Shown: positions 1-5,886, counted from the stretch's first letter. The stretch is 7,412 nucleotides of DNA from Bacteroidota bacterium (GCA_013414745.1 CP058707.1:2973727-2981138); one strand, 5' to 3'. The notes: generated by a model from the letters alone, not told the origin. Program-made: numbers and translations.

Positions 1-597
1 ACTATTGTTTAATCCTCTTAACCCCAACTGAACCGATAGAACACTTCCGGTATTCAAAACCGAAGATCCATACATGACTTCAACCACATTAGAGGTTTCG
101 TACAAACGAATTTGAAAATTGGCGGTCAAGGCCAATGAGCCCTGTGCTCCCATATTTTTCCATTGGGCCACAAAGATGCGATTGGGAGAAGCTCCCAAGG
201 TAGAATAACTTAACTCCGTGTTGTTATTCAGGCTACTCAAATTATAATCGAAACCAGACACTACTCTGAACCCGGTTTGCGAAGAATCGATCATCCAGTA
301 TCCACTGCCCGGATCTGTATTGCCAAAACTAATAAACCCGTTCATGGCAATGTAAACGCTTGAATAGCTAACATTGTCGAATGTGAAATTAAATGGCAGA
401 TTGACACTGTACCGTTCATCATCAAAACCTAAACCAGCCGCTAAAACAGTTTGCCCACTTAGACTATTATAGATTCCCGAAGATTGAGAAAAATTATAGA
501 ACGGAATAAACTGAGCCAGGCAACCAGTTGATGGGATCACAAGGCTAGTGAATCCAAGAATAAGGCTGATTTTTCGAATGAGGTAGGCTGAACACAT
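1..597 (-). CDS. Gene C: secreted beta-sandwich protein, N-terminal part (3' end outside window)
   Basis: An uninterrupted frame of 199 codons runs from the ATG at 597 to the left edge. The first 29 residues form a signal peptide (RKISLILGFTSLVIP…GCLA|Q), which supports this start. The mature part has the pattern LPFNFTFDNVSYSSVYIAMN, GFISFG, NRIFVAQWKNMGAQG and FQIRLYETSNVVEVMYGS. This order (a fold entering with F.F….Y..V.I..NG.ISFG, then a RIFVAQW strand and FQI.LYE….(I/V)E..YG) is common at the N-terminus of secreted Bacteroidota proteins that usually end in a T9SS tail; that part is family knowledge and the tail is not visible here. No enzyme motif is seen. Unlike A1, B and A2 this frame has no break. 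The spacing to A1 (171 bases) suggests its own promoter. Confidence 0.88.
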   Translation of the reverse strand, partial: MCSAYLIRKISLILGFTSLVIPSTGCLAQFIPFYNFSQSSGIYNSLSGQTVLAAGLGFDDERYSVNLPFNFTFDNVSYSSVYIAMNGFISFGNTDPGSGYWMIDSSQTGFRVVSGFDYNLSSLNNNTELSYSTLGASPNRIFVAQWKNMGAQGSLALTANFQIRLYETSNVVEVMYGSSVLNTGSVLSVQLGLRGLNNS

Positions 598-645
598 AAA
601 GTAGTATTGAACTATCGAAAATAACCTATTCTGCGATAATCTGGA

Positions 646-670
646 GAAATGGATTTTTGTGAATCCTTTC
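646..670. other. Imperfect hairpin in the A1-C spacer
   Basis: GAAA-t-GGATT pairs with AATCC-TTTC around the loop TTTGTG, with one bulged base. It lies in the 171-base spacer (598-768) between the stop expected for A1 and the start of gene C. There is no proper T tract on the minus strand, so a terminator role is weak; nothing else is recognised in this spacer and no clear promoter for C was found. Confidence 0.25.
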
Positions 671-776
671 TTTGTGTTAGGTTCTGCGCACAATTCAAGA
701 GATTATACCAATCGGCACCATCAGAGTTTGAAGCTTAAGAAAATACAAACGCCCGGATAACGTTCCTTTTACCGCA

Positions 777-1148
777 TCACGACAATTTTTCGGGATGCCA
801 ACCGGGACTATGCAGAAAATAAGTGCCAGCAGCCAGTGCGGACAAATCCAGTTGAACTGAATTTGTTTGTTGCGCTTTCAGGCGATAAACTGGTTTGCCT
901 GAAACATCCCAAATAGTAATTTCCTGCAATGGACGTGAAGCGTTCACGTGAAACCATCCCGAGCCCGGATTTGGAATAATTTGAATGCGCATTGGTTCAA
1001 GATTTTCCTGAACTCCAACATAAAATGCACCGACTTCAAACGGGTGAGTGAAAACCTGGGTATATTGTGAAAACGGCATGACACAATTGTTGTCTTTCGA
1101 CATGGTGTAAAAGTATACAGTCCATTGACCGTAGTATCCGGCGTCCAA
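777..1148 (-). CDS. Gene A1, C-terminal T9SS tail, damaged at the last residues
   Basis: The segment contains QWTVYFYTMSKDNNCVMPFS, the PNPGSGWFHVNA opening of the sorting tail, IWDVSGKPVYRLKA and LSALAAGTYFLHSPGWHPEK. It then ends LS because the run at 786-790 has five T against six in A2, where the protein ends IVVMR. The end of the tail is needed for T9SS recognition in the studied members of this domain class, so as written A1 may be poorly secreted. Restoring one T would move the stop to 769-771. Confidence 0.8.
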   Translation of the reverse strand: MDAGYYGQWTVYFYTMSKDNNCVMPFSQYTQVFTHPFEVGAFYVGVQENLEPMRIQIIPNPGSGWFHVNASRPLQEITIWDVSGKPVYRLKAQQTNSVQLDLSALAAGTYFLHSPGWHPEKLS

Positions 1149-1278
1149 CTGAATTTACAGCGTACACTATCCGTCTTATTATTCAGTATCTGGCAAGTGG
1201 CGTTTCCCGGTAAGGTGGAGTCTGCTTGTAGTTTTTACAACCAATTGGCCTGCCGGTAAACTGATTTTAACATCGTAT

Positions 1279-1668
1279 TCAAAACTCAGGGAGTGTTATG
1301 AAAAGCTCTGATACGACCCGATGGTAACAAAACCCTCCACTTAGCGTAGCAGCATCCAAATGAAAAGAAGACAAGGGTCTGTTGGAAGGAAGCACTGTAA
1401 ATTGGTTGAAATAAAATGTTTCGCTGGCAAGGATGCCGTTGCGATAGTCTTTAATGCTAAAGTACAGAAGGGGATGCATTTCAGATTGTGGGATATAGGA
1501 AACCTGACCTGTTTGCGCATCGAGCTGAAAGGTACTGTCGGTATCAAACGGGTTATACTTGGCATCATAGCGCAAGGGGTTAGGCCCTGTTTGGCCGGGT
1601 AAAGGAGCATACCAGTTTTTAATCATGAATAAGTCGTTGCTAAAATCACCATTCGCATTTTGCATCAA
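1279..1668 (-). CDS. Gene A1, middle segment
   Basis: The segment is MQNANGDFSNDLFMIKNWYA, NPLRYDAKYNPFDTDSTFQL, DAQTGQVSYIP and YRNGILASETFYF, matching A2 almost exactly (MIKNW against MYKNW is the clear difference). The stretch 1236-1578 is identical in DNA to 5361-5703. The frame is entered through AAAA at 1670-1673 and left at AAAA 1281-1284. Between 1140 and 1280 A1 has an additional indel that A2 lacks, so its following segment is broken twice. Confidence 0.7.
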   Translation of the reverse strand: MMQNANGDFSNDLFMIKNWYAPLPGQTGPNPLRYDAKYNPFDTDSTFQLDAQTGQVSYIPQSEMHPLLYFSIKDYRNGILASETFYFNQFTVLPSNRPLSSFHLDAATLSGGFCYHRVVSELFITLPEF

Positions 1669-1681
1669 GAAAACTGCCAGT

Positions 1682-2233
1682 TTAAGGTTGGAAAATAACT
1701 TGGGAGTACGTTCGAATAAATGGTATCTGCAATTTTAATGTCCAGACTATCATGGTCTGGGTCAAACGGTGCCGGTGAAACCATACTTTTTGTCCAAGCG
1801 GCGAAACATGCCAGGGAGGGGTCAGGCAACGTGGCGAATTATTATCCTGGAAATCTAAATTGTTTATAGTAACCATATGCATACTTCCGTAATTCACCGG
1901 AATTGTATTGATTCCATTTGTATAACCTTGGTAAATAAAAGAATCTACATTCGTCATTTCGAAAGCTGCGATAGATGATGTTCCATTTTTGTTAGATGTA
2001 CGAACTGCAAAGTCTCCCATGCCATTGCAATCAAACGGACTGATATCACCTATTGAAAAATGCCATTTGCTACACTTTTCAGGTAAGGTCACAACTCCTC
2101 GGTACATTAACTTGTAACGATTTGGAGAAGTACGGGTATAAGTGTCTGTATTTCCTGACATGCCAAAATTGTAAGGATTACTATAGCCACATAAGGAATC
2201 AAATTCTCCGTAGCCGGGTGTGACTTTAAACAA
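1682..2233 (-). CDS. Gene A1, N-half segment (Cys-rich beta domain)
   Basis: The segment reads FKVTPGYGEFDSLCGYSNPY, TLPEKCSKWHFSIGDISPFD, MVTINNLDFQDNNSPRCLTP and PWHVSPLGQK. The first codon is an internal TTG; the upstream link is the A run at 2240-2243. Compared with A2, the framework (LCGYSNPYNFGMSG, LPEKC.KWHFSIGD, NNLDFQDNNSPRC) is conserved, while the stretch between KWHFSIGD and the NNLDFQDN motif differs at many positions. After GQK five A precede GTATGG, so the remaining 35 or so residues (VWFHRHRL…) are out-of-frame; six A would give SMVSPAPFDPDHD. Confidence 0.75.
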   Translation of the reverse strand: MFKVTPGYGEFDSLCGYSNPYNFGMSGNTDTYTRTSPNRYKLMYRGVVTLPEKCSKWHFSIGDISPFDCNGMGDFAVRTSNKNGTSSIAAFEMTNVDSFIYQGYTNGINTIPVNYGSMHMVTINNLDFQDNNSPRCLTPPWHVSPLGQKVWFHRHRLTQTMIVWTLKLQIPFIRTYSQVIFQP

Positions 2234-2354
2234 AGTATCAAAAGTAAATTATTGACGCAGGACACTACGCCCGGGCTGGTGCTGGTACAATTAAAATATG
2301 GTTTAGTATAGGTACATTCGTTCCAGTAATAAATTCCAACCCGACTGCAAGAAT

Positions 2355-2534
2355 TCAGTGAAGAAAATATACTGCGTTGTACGTTTCCAACACAAATTCA
2401 TAACTGGAATCTGAAATATCGGGTCTCCAATTCCAATAAAGTTGCTGAGCTCCACCTGCTGTAAATTGGGTGGGTTGGGCGTGGAGATGAAACCCCAATA
2501 GGAGAGATAAAATTAACTGAATACTCTGTCTCAT
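2355..2534 (-). CDS. Gene A1, N-terminal segment with signal peptide (59 aa)
   Basis: MRQSIQLILSLLLGFHLHAQ is a Sec signal peptide (H-A before Gln), followed by PTQFTAGGAQQLYWNWRPDI and SDSSYEFVLETYN, nearly identical to A2. The frame stops because the run TTTT (2364-2367 on the plus strand as AAAA) is one base short. With five T the sequence continues as SSLNSCSRVGIYYWNECTYT, aligning residue for residue with A2. The start choice is supported by the same position in A2. No Shine-Dalgarno site is seen; the upstream bases are AT-rich. Confidence 0.75.
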   Translation of the reverse strand: MRQSIQLILSLLLGFHLHAQPTQFTAGGAQQLYWNWRPDISDSSYEFVLETYNAVYFLH

Positions 2535-2561
2535 AAGGAAAATTTAATAACTTCTGATGGA

Positions 2562-2716
2562 CTATTGGAAGTGCTTTTTCTGAATAAAATAAATTCCTTT
2601 GGGCCATGCAGATACATCCGGTGTGAAGGTGTTATTGGCAGAACTTTCAAATAATTTCTGTCCTGAACTGCTGAATATACTATAACCAGTTAATATGAAT
2701 TGTTCAGAATTTTAAT
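2562..2716 (-). CDS. Gene B, C-terminal T9SS sorting tail segment
   Basis: The frame reads NSEQFILTGYSIFSSSGQKL, FESSANNTFTPDV, SAWPKGIYFIQKKHFQ and a TAG stop. The Y.IF.SSGQ.(L/V) strand, the D(V/L)S.W..GIYF strand and the basic end match the T9SS type A tail. The usual PNP opening is not visible; joining the previous frame gives SIPVNQPLNSEQF at the equivalent place. It is too short for ordinary gene calling, yet it fixes the 3' end of B. Confidence 0.7.
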
Positions 2717-2811
2717 GGTTGATTGACTGGTATTGAATTATTTGATAAATCACTGGTATTTTGTTTGAACCCTGTCCTTGAGTCTCGCAGTCGTTCGATT
2801 CAATTTGGTAA

Positions 2812-3138
2812 TTATTGGTGAGGTAGTCCACAGGCAAATGAATAATGGTTGGGGCAAAATAGTAGAGGGTACCAGAGAAAATTATCAGCTACAAAATTTG
2901 TATGAATTATAAGCTCTTCGATATTGATACAATCATTCTGGTAATAATTTTCAGTACGGATTAACACATTCATTTCGTTGTAATTAGGTGGTGCATAAGC
3001 ATGTTTCAGCGTACTGCCCATGATATAAGATTCATTGGGGAATGAAGAGATTGGCATTTCATGCATAGTATGTGAGGGGTAATGCAAATGTTGAAAATCG
3101 AGAAAGGGGAAAAAGTTGCCAATACCTATGTTTCCCAT
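2812..3138 (-). CDS. Gene B, fourth segment
   Basis: In frame this begins upstream as FQNQPISAYTYPRLMGNIGI and continues GNFFPFLDFQHLHYPSHTMH, ESYIMGSTLKHAYAPPNYNE, and ENYYQNDCINIEELIIHTNF, VADNF. Near 2879 (TTTT, three expected) the family-like reading moves to SGTLYYFAPTIIHLPVDYLT, NNYQIESNDCETQGQGSNK; the given frame instead ends in ACGLPHQ. The abundance of Tyr, His, Asn and Pro is typical of secreted Bacteroidota proteins, but no domain is recognised. Confidence 0.6.
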   Translation of the reverse strand: MGNIGIGNFFPFLDFQHLHYPSHTMHEMPISSFPNESYIMGSTLKHAYAPPNYNEMNVLIRTENYYQNDCINIEELIIHTNFVADNFLWYPLLFCPNHYSFACGLPHQ

Positions 3139-3611
3139 TAATCGGGGATAAGTATATGCTGATATAGGTTGATTCTGAAAAATATATTACTCAGTTCGAG
3201 ATCTGAATATAACACATAAGTTAAAAATGGATAGGTAGCTGTGTTGTTCCATAAATTATATCTGTTATTTTCAAAGAAGGTGGCTCCTATGACTCCTTTA
3301 GTCTGATCATTTGATGGCATTATTTTACAAATTTTAAGTTTTCCGTTATCAGTGAATAAATTAATCTGGCCAAAATTTAATGGATTTGCCAGTGGGGTCG
3401 CTCCGTTAAGATTAGGATAAATCTGAATTCCTGGATTATTTAAGTTGACTAATTTTTGATAAAGGATGGCCCTGACGCCATTCTCCATTTCATTGGTTCC
3501 CGCAAACCAAACTTCTTCCTGAACCGGATCAAAATAAATATCACCGGCATGAATTTTTTCTCCGAATGATGCCATCAGTGGAGGGTAAAATTCAGTCGCA
3601 GACATATCCAA
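3138..3611 (-). CDS. Gene B, central segment (157 codons)
   Basis: This is the longest continuous frame of B. It carries LDMSATEFYPPLMASFGEKI, HAGDIYFDPVQEEVWFAGTN and EMENGVRAILYQKLVNLNNP, then a run of short beta strands (PLNFGQINLFTDNGKLKICK, KGVIGATFFENNRYNLW, YPFLTYVLYSDLELSNI). Upstream the same frame continues as FARLDYSL to a T run at 3635, where one extra T links it to GGFIITGTGPNDINANAVGS. At its end, a T run near 3177 (five T, six expected) shifts to FQNQPISAYTYPRLMGN. The alternation of small blades fits a propeller-like fold, which is an inference only. Confidence 0.65.
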   Translation of the reverse strand: MDMSATEFYPPLMASFGEKIHAGDIYFDPVQEEVWFAGTNEMENGVRAILYQKLVNLNNPGIQIYPNLNGATPLANPLNFGQINLFTDNGKLKICKIMPSNDQTKGVIGATFFENNRYNLWNNTATYPFLTYVLYSDLELSNIFFRINLYQHILIPD

Positions 3612-3842
3612 ACTGTAATCAAGTCTGGCAAAAATATCGAACCCACTGCATTTGCATTTATATCGTTGGGGCCAGTTCCGGTAATTATAAAGCCTCCGTT
3701 GTTACCGGATAAAGGAATTTCAATCATTCGGCTAGGGAAAATAGCATTATTGAATTCAGGAACTCCCCAATCAAAATAGTTAAACCCGCTTGTTGGAAAA
3801 CATAGTCGTTGATGGTCGGGTCATAATAGCATTGGCCGGCTA

Positions 3843-4085
3843 CTAGCGTTTGTCCAGCGTTGAGTTGACATTCGGTTCAGGGTTCAATGAATTGGTTACG
3901 ATGCCAGTATAGGCAAAACCGCCATTTGTCGCAGATAATGGCCCATTTTCAATGGAACAAATATCTGTGAGAAGAAGACCTAATGGATTGATGCCAGGCA
4001 CTGCACAATTCAGGTATTCGGTTGTGATTAAATTAAGATCTTCATCTAAAAATAATCCAGGAATCATAAATAAGGGAAGAAGCAT
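3843..4085 (-). CDS. Gene B, second segment with first GGF module
   Basis: The segment reads LLPLFMIPGLFLDEDLNLIT, TEYLNCAVPGINPLGLLLTD, then ICSIENGPLSATNGGFAYTG and IVTNSLNPEP. In frame it extends upstream of its first ATG as TPLWDLSEHP, joining the N-terminal segment. Near 3885 one missing base separates it from CQLNAGQTLVAGQCYYDPTI, and a further short frame (about 3797-3635) carries FPTSGFNYFDWGVPEFNNAI and the second GGF module. It is an internal piece of B, not a gene of its own. Confidence 0.6.
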   Translation of the reverse strand: MLLPLFMIPGLFLDEDLNLITTEYLNCAVPGINPLGLLLTDICSIENGPLSATNGGFAYTGIVTNSLNPEPNVNSTLDKR

Positions 4086-4449
4086 AGGATGTTCGCTTAA
4101 GTCCCATAATGGCGTAATGTTTTAAAATCGAATTGTAGCAGGAACTAACTGGTACGAACTCTTGCAAGGGAAATGGCCATGCCGCAATATCAAAGCACGA
4201 TTTGGATTTTATAACATCACCATTGGCATCAGTTAATGTTATTTCAACAGGTCGATGGGTAAATTGATTGAAATAACTTTTAACCATAATGGTACCATCA
4301 AAATTATAATTGGCTGAAGGTCTAAATCGTTCGATGATATAGGACTCTGGATAATCAAACGGGCCAGCAATGTTATTGTCATACCATTTGGTGAACCATT
4401 GGCCATTTGCTTGGAAACTATAGAGAGTGGAAAGAAGAAAATAAAACAA
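4042..4449 (-). CDS. Gene B, N-terminal segment (signal peptide and first module)
   Basis: The frame holds FYFLLSTLYSFQANG, a hydrophobic signal core with A-N-G before Gln, then QWFTKWYDNNIAGPFDYPES, ERFRPSANYNFDGTIMV, HRPVEITLTDANGDVI and FVPVSSCYNSIL. The only start inside the frame is TTG at 4449, which would lack a basic N-region. The basic residues KFK…RR lie upstream in the same frame, so the true start is more likely the ATG at 4571, reached only if the octamer tract or one base differs. After SIL the frame should shift at ATTTTAAAAC (about 4123-4130), where one base fewer gives NITPLWDLSEHPM; the last 25 or so residues as given are out-of-frame. Confidence 0.65.
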   Translation of the reverse strand: MFYFLLSTLYSFQANGQWFTKWYDNNIAGPFDYPESYIIERFRPSANYNFDGTIMVKSYFNQFTHRPVEITLTDANGDVIKSKSCFDIAAWPFPLQEFVPVSSCYNSILKHYAIMGLKRTSYASSLIYDSWIIFR

Positions 4450-4516
4450 ACAAGTAGCACGACGAATGCCAAAAATTAATGAGGCTTTGAATTTAAATGC
4501 CTTGGAGTTGGTATTG

Positions 4517-4560
4517 TGGCTGAGTGGCTGAGTGGCTGAGTGGCTGAGTGGCTGAGTGAG
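4517..4560. repeat. Octanucleotide tandem repeat (TGGCTGAG)x5 at the 5' end of gene B
   Basis: Five perfect copies of TGGCTGAG (4517-4556) are followed by a half copy TGAG (4557-4560). On the minus strand they read CTCAGCCA and lie 3-13 codons after the ATG at 4571 (MKTI…), coding for LSHSATQP-type residues. Eight is not a multiple of three, so each gain or loss of a unit changes the frame. With five units the ATG frame stops after about 32 codons, just before the signal-peptide core. With four or seven it would join the signal-peptide frame. Confidence 0.95.
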
Positions 4561-4571
4561 ATAGTTTTCAT

Positions 4572-4832
4572 AAAATATATTTTACATGAAATTACTCAGT
4601 TTAATCCGAATTAACAAAAATTTAACATTTATGGTCTTGTCGAATGTACTGAATTAATCTCAAACCCATTTGGTTCTATGACCTATTTGAAACTTGTGTA
4701 TTTAATTGAAAAATATCAAGTGAAATATTAAAAATACTTGCATTAGATGGATCGGTTTGCTTGTATCTAATACATCACCCTTATTTTTTATCCAAAAAGA
4801 ATGAATAATGCTTTGCGAACCGGTTACAAATA
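4572..4832. other. AT-rich spacer between A2 and gene B, no recognised gene
   Basis: Apart from the hairpin at 4833-4872, this stretch holds an 8-base palindrome AACCGGTT at 4818-4825 and a very AT-rich segment leading to the ATG at 4571. A 60-codon GTG-initiated frame spans 4702-4884 on the minus strand. It has no family resemblance I recognise and runs through the hairpin, so it is not called. No convincing TTTG / TAnnTTTG pair was found, although the promoter of B must lie here unless A2 and B are cotranscribed. Confidence 0.5.
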
Positions 4833-4872
4833 TTGTCAATGCTTTGTCGGCGGACATTCGTGGTATTGACAA
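4833..4872 (-). terminator. Nested hairpin after A2, possible terminator or mRNA 3' end
   Basis: TTGTCAAT (4833-4840) is the exact reverse complement of ATTGACAA (4865-4872). Inside lies a second stem, TGTC (4845-4848) with GACA (4853-4856), around GGCG. On the minus strand it starts 21 bases after the A2 stop and is followed by TATTTGT, a weak T tract. It could end or stabilise the A2 transcript, or be an operator for B. The T tract is poor, so termination is an inference. Confidence 0.4.
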
Positions 4873-4893
4873 AAGACAAATCACTCCTTCCTT

Positions 4894-5274
4894 TTACCGC
4901 ATCACGACAATTTTTTCGGGATGCCAACCGGGACTATGCAGAAAATAAGTGCCAGCAGCCAGTGCGGACAAATCCAGTTGAACTGAATTTGTTTGTTGCG
5001 CTTTCAGGCGATAGACTGGTTTACCTGAAACATCCCAAATAGTAATTTCCTGCAATGGACGTGAAGCGTTCACGTGAAACCATCCCGAGCCCGGATTTGG
5101 AATAATTTGAATGCGCATTGGTTCAAGATTTTCCTGAACTCCAACATGAAATGCACCGACTTCAAACGGGTGAGTGAAAACCTGGGTATATTGTGAAAAC
5201 GGCATGACACAATTGTTGTCTTTCGACATGGTGTAAAAGTATACAGTCCATTGGTAGATGTATCCGGCGTCCAA
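4894..5274 (-). CDS. Gene A2, C-terminal segment with T9SS sorting domain
   Basis: This segment carries QWTVYFYTMSKDNNCVMPFS, a linker ending VGVQENLEPM, then a T9SS type A sorting tail: IQIIPNPGSGWFHVNA, IWDVSGKPVYRLKA, VQLDLSALAAGTYFLHS, and the basic end VVMR. PNP, a D.SGK.V strand, the L..L..GTYF strand and a basic terminus are the hallmarks of the tail that directs cargo through the outer membrane and is removed there. The first in-frame start is a TTG inside the preceding WTPDT region, so this is a continuation of A2 and not a separate gene. Confidence 0.85.
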   Translation of the reverse strand: MDAGYIYQWTVYFYTMSKDNNCVMPFSQYTQVFTHPFEVGAFHVGVQENLEPMRIQIIPNPGSGWFHVNASRPLQEITIWDVSGKPVYRLKAQQTNSVQLDLSALAAGTYFLHSPGWHPEKIVVMR

Positions 5275-5403
5275 CTGAATTTACAGCGTACACTATCTGT
5301 CTTGTTATTCAGTATCTGGCACGTGGCATTCCCCGGTAAGGTGGAGTCTGTTATAGTTTGTACAACCAATTGGCCTGCCGGTAAACTGATTTTAACATCG
5401 TAT

Positions 5404-5790
5404 TCAAAACTCAGGGAGTGTTATGAAAAGCTCTGATACGACCCGATGGTAACAAAACCCTCCACTTAGCGTAGCAGCATCCAAATGAAAAGAAGACAAG
5501 GGTCTGTTGGAAGGAAGCACTGTAAATTGGTTGAAATAAAATGTTTCGCTGGCAAGGATGCCGTTGCGATAGTCTTTAATGCTAAAGTACAGAAGGGGAT
5601 GCATTTCAGATTGTGGGATATAGGAAACCTGACCTGTTTGCGCATCGAGCTGAAAGGTACTGTCGGTATCAAACGGGTTATACTTGGCATCATAGCGCAA
5701 GGGATTAGGCCCCGTTTGGCCGGGTAAAGGAGCATACCAGTTTTTATACATAAATAAGTCGTTGCTAAAATCACCATTCGCATTTTGCAT
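5404..5790 (-). CDS. Gene A2, middle segment in a second frame
   Basis: The meaningful part reads MQNANGDFSNDLFMYKNWYA, then NPLRYDAKYNPFDTDSTFQL, DAQTGQVSYIP, and IKDYRNGILASETFYFNQFT. In the surface-protein family this resembles, the DPD.DSL strand is followed by just such a T-G-x-(V/L)-x-x-x-P turn and a YRNG strand. The frame is entered through an A run at 5794-5798 (one base short) and left at AAAA 5406-5409, where dropping one base continues as EYDVKISLPAGQLVV. The ATG here is probably internal, not a true start. The segment between this one and the tail (about 5262-5405) is read in a third frame. Confidence 0.7.
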   Translation of the reverse strand: MQNANGDFSNDLFMYKNWYAPLPGQTGPNPLRYDAKYNPFDTDSTFQLDAQTGQVSYIPQSEMHPLLYFSIKDYRNGILASETFYFNQFTVLPSNRPLSSFHLDAATLSGGFCYHRVVSELFITLPEF

Positions 5791-5886
5791 TACAAAAATT
5801 GCCAGTTAAAACTGGGAAAATAGTTAGGTAAAGCATTGGAATAAATGGTATCCGCAATTTTAATGTCAAGACTATCATGGTCTGGG

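Larger units (their letters stand above)
769..2534 (-). pseudogene. Gene A1: secreted T9SS cargo protein, frame-broken (paralogue of A2)
   Basis: The ATG at 2534 opens a signal peptide (MRQSIQLILSLLLGFHLHAQ) and the joined frames follow A2 end to end for about 588 residues: the Cys-rich N-half, GQK…SPAPFDPDHDSLDIKIADT, TGQVSYIP, YRNG, FSWTPDTT, QWTVYFYT and the T9SS tail with IPNPGSGWFHVNA. It carries more frame changes than A2, near 2364-2367, 2240-2243, 1787-1791, 1670-1673, 1281-1284, 1224-1235, 1127-1134 and 786-790. The last removes the basic end VVMR of the sorting tail, giving EKLS. Four of the sites coincide with those of A2. Identity with A2 is near-complete in the 3' half and clearly lower in the 5' half. 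It starts 27 bases after B and is probably translated from the same mRNA. Confidence 0.82.
2562..4571 (-). pseudogene. Gene B: unrecognised secreted protein with T9SS tail, frame-broken
   Basis: Joining frames from the ATG at 4571 to the TAG at 2562 gives about 670 residues. Order: an N-region containing the octamer tract, a signal peptide (ATCLFYFLLSTLYSFQANG|Q), QWFTKWYDNNIAGPFDYPES, two similar modules (GPLSATNGGFAYTGIV and IPLSGNNGGFIITGTG, about 80-100 residues apart), ARLDYSLDMSATEF, GDIYFDPVQEEVWFAGTNE, a long beta-rich part, NDCETQGQGSNK, and a T9SS tail (FILTGYSIFSSSGQKLFESS, then DVSAWPKGIYFIQKKHFQ). The GGF.(I/Y)TG modules resemble those of beta-propeller-like Bacteroidota cargo, but I do not recognise the family and assign no function. 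Frame changes lie near 4123-4130, 3885, 3797, 3635, 3177, 2879, 2765 and 2712, nearly all in runs of 3-6 A/T, and no in-frame nonsense is met. The gene ends 27 bases before A1, so the two are probably cotranscribed. Confidence 0.75.

Noticed and set aside
500..597. Lipoprotein signal in gene C (…PSTGC).
   Set aside because: The residue three before Cys is Ser and not Leu-like, and a normal signal-peptidase site (CLA before Gln) follows; secretion as a soluble precursor is more likely.
1360..1602. Plus-strand 80-codon frame, repeated at 5485-5727.
   Set aside because: It is antisense to the conserved middle of genes A1 and A2. Its duplication only reflects the duplicated gene.
1787..1791. Programmed ribosomal frameshifting at the A-rich CAAAAAG site of gene A.
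   Set aside because: The tract differs in length between paralogues, several other frame changes follow in each copy, and no stimulatory stem or internal Shine-Dalgarno is evident; one programmed event could not rescue the protein.
4239..4472. Alternative signal peptide of gene B starting at TTG 4472 (AFVVLLVCFIFFFPL).
   Set aside because: It is hydrophobic because the T-rich DNA codes for hydrophobic residues in two frames. It lacks a basic N-region and a cleavage site and does not continue into the QWFTKWYDN frame.
4517..4560. CRISPR array.
   Set aside because: The units are 8 bases long and directly adjacent, with no spacers; this is a simple tandem repeat.
4702..4884. Separate 60-codon gene on the minus strand.
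   Set aside because: It has a GTG start and no recognisable motif, and it overlaps the hairpin after A2; chance frame in AT-rich spacer is more likely.
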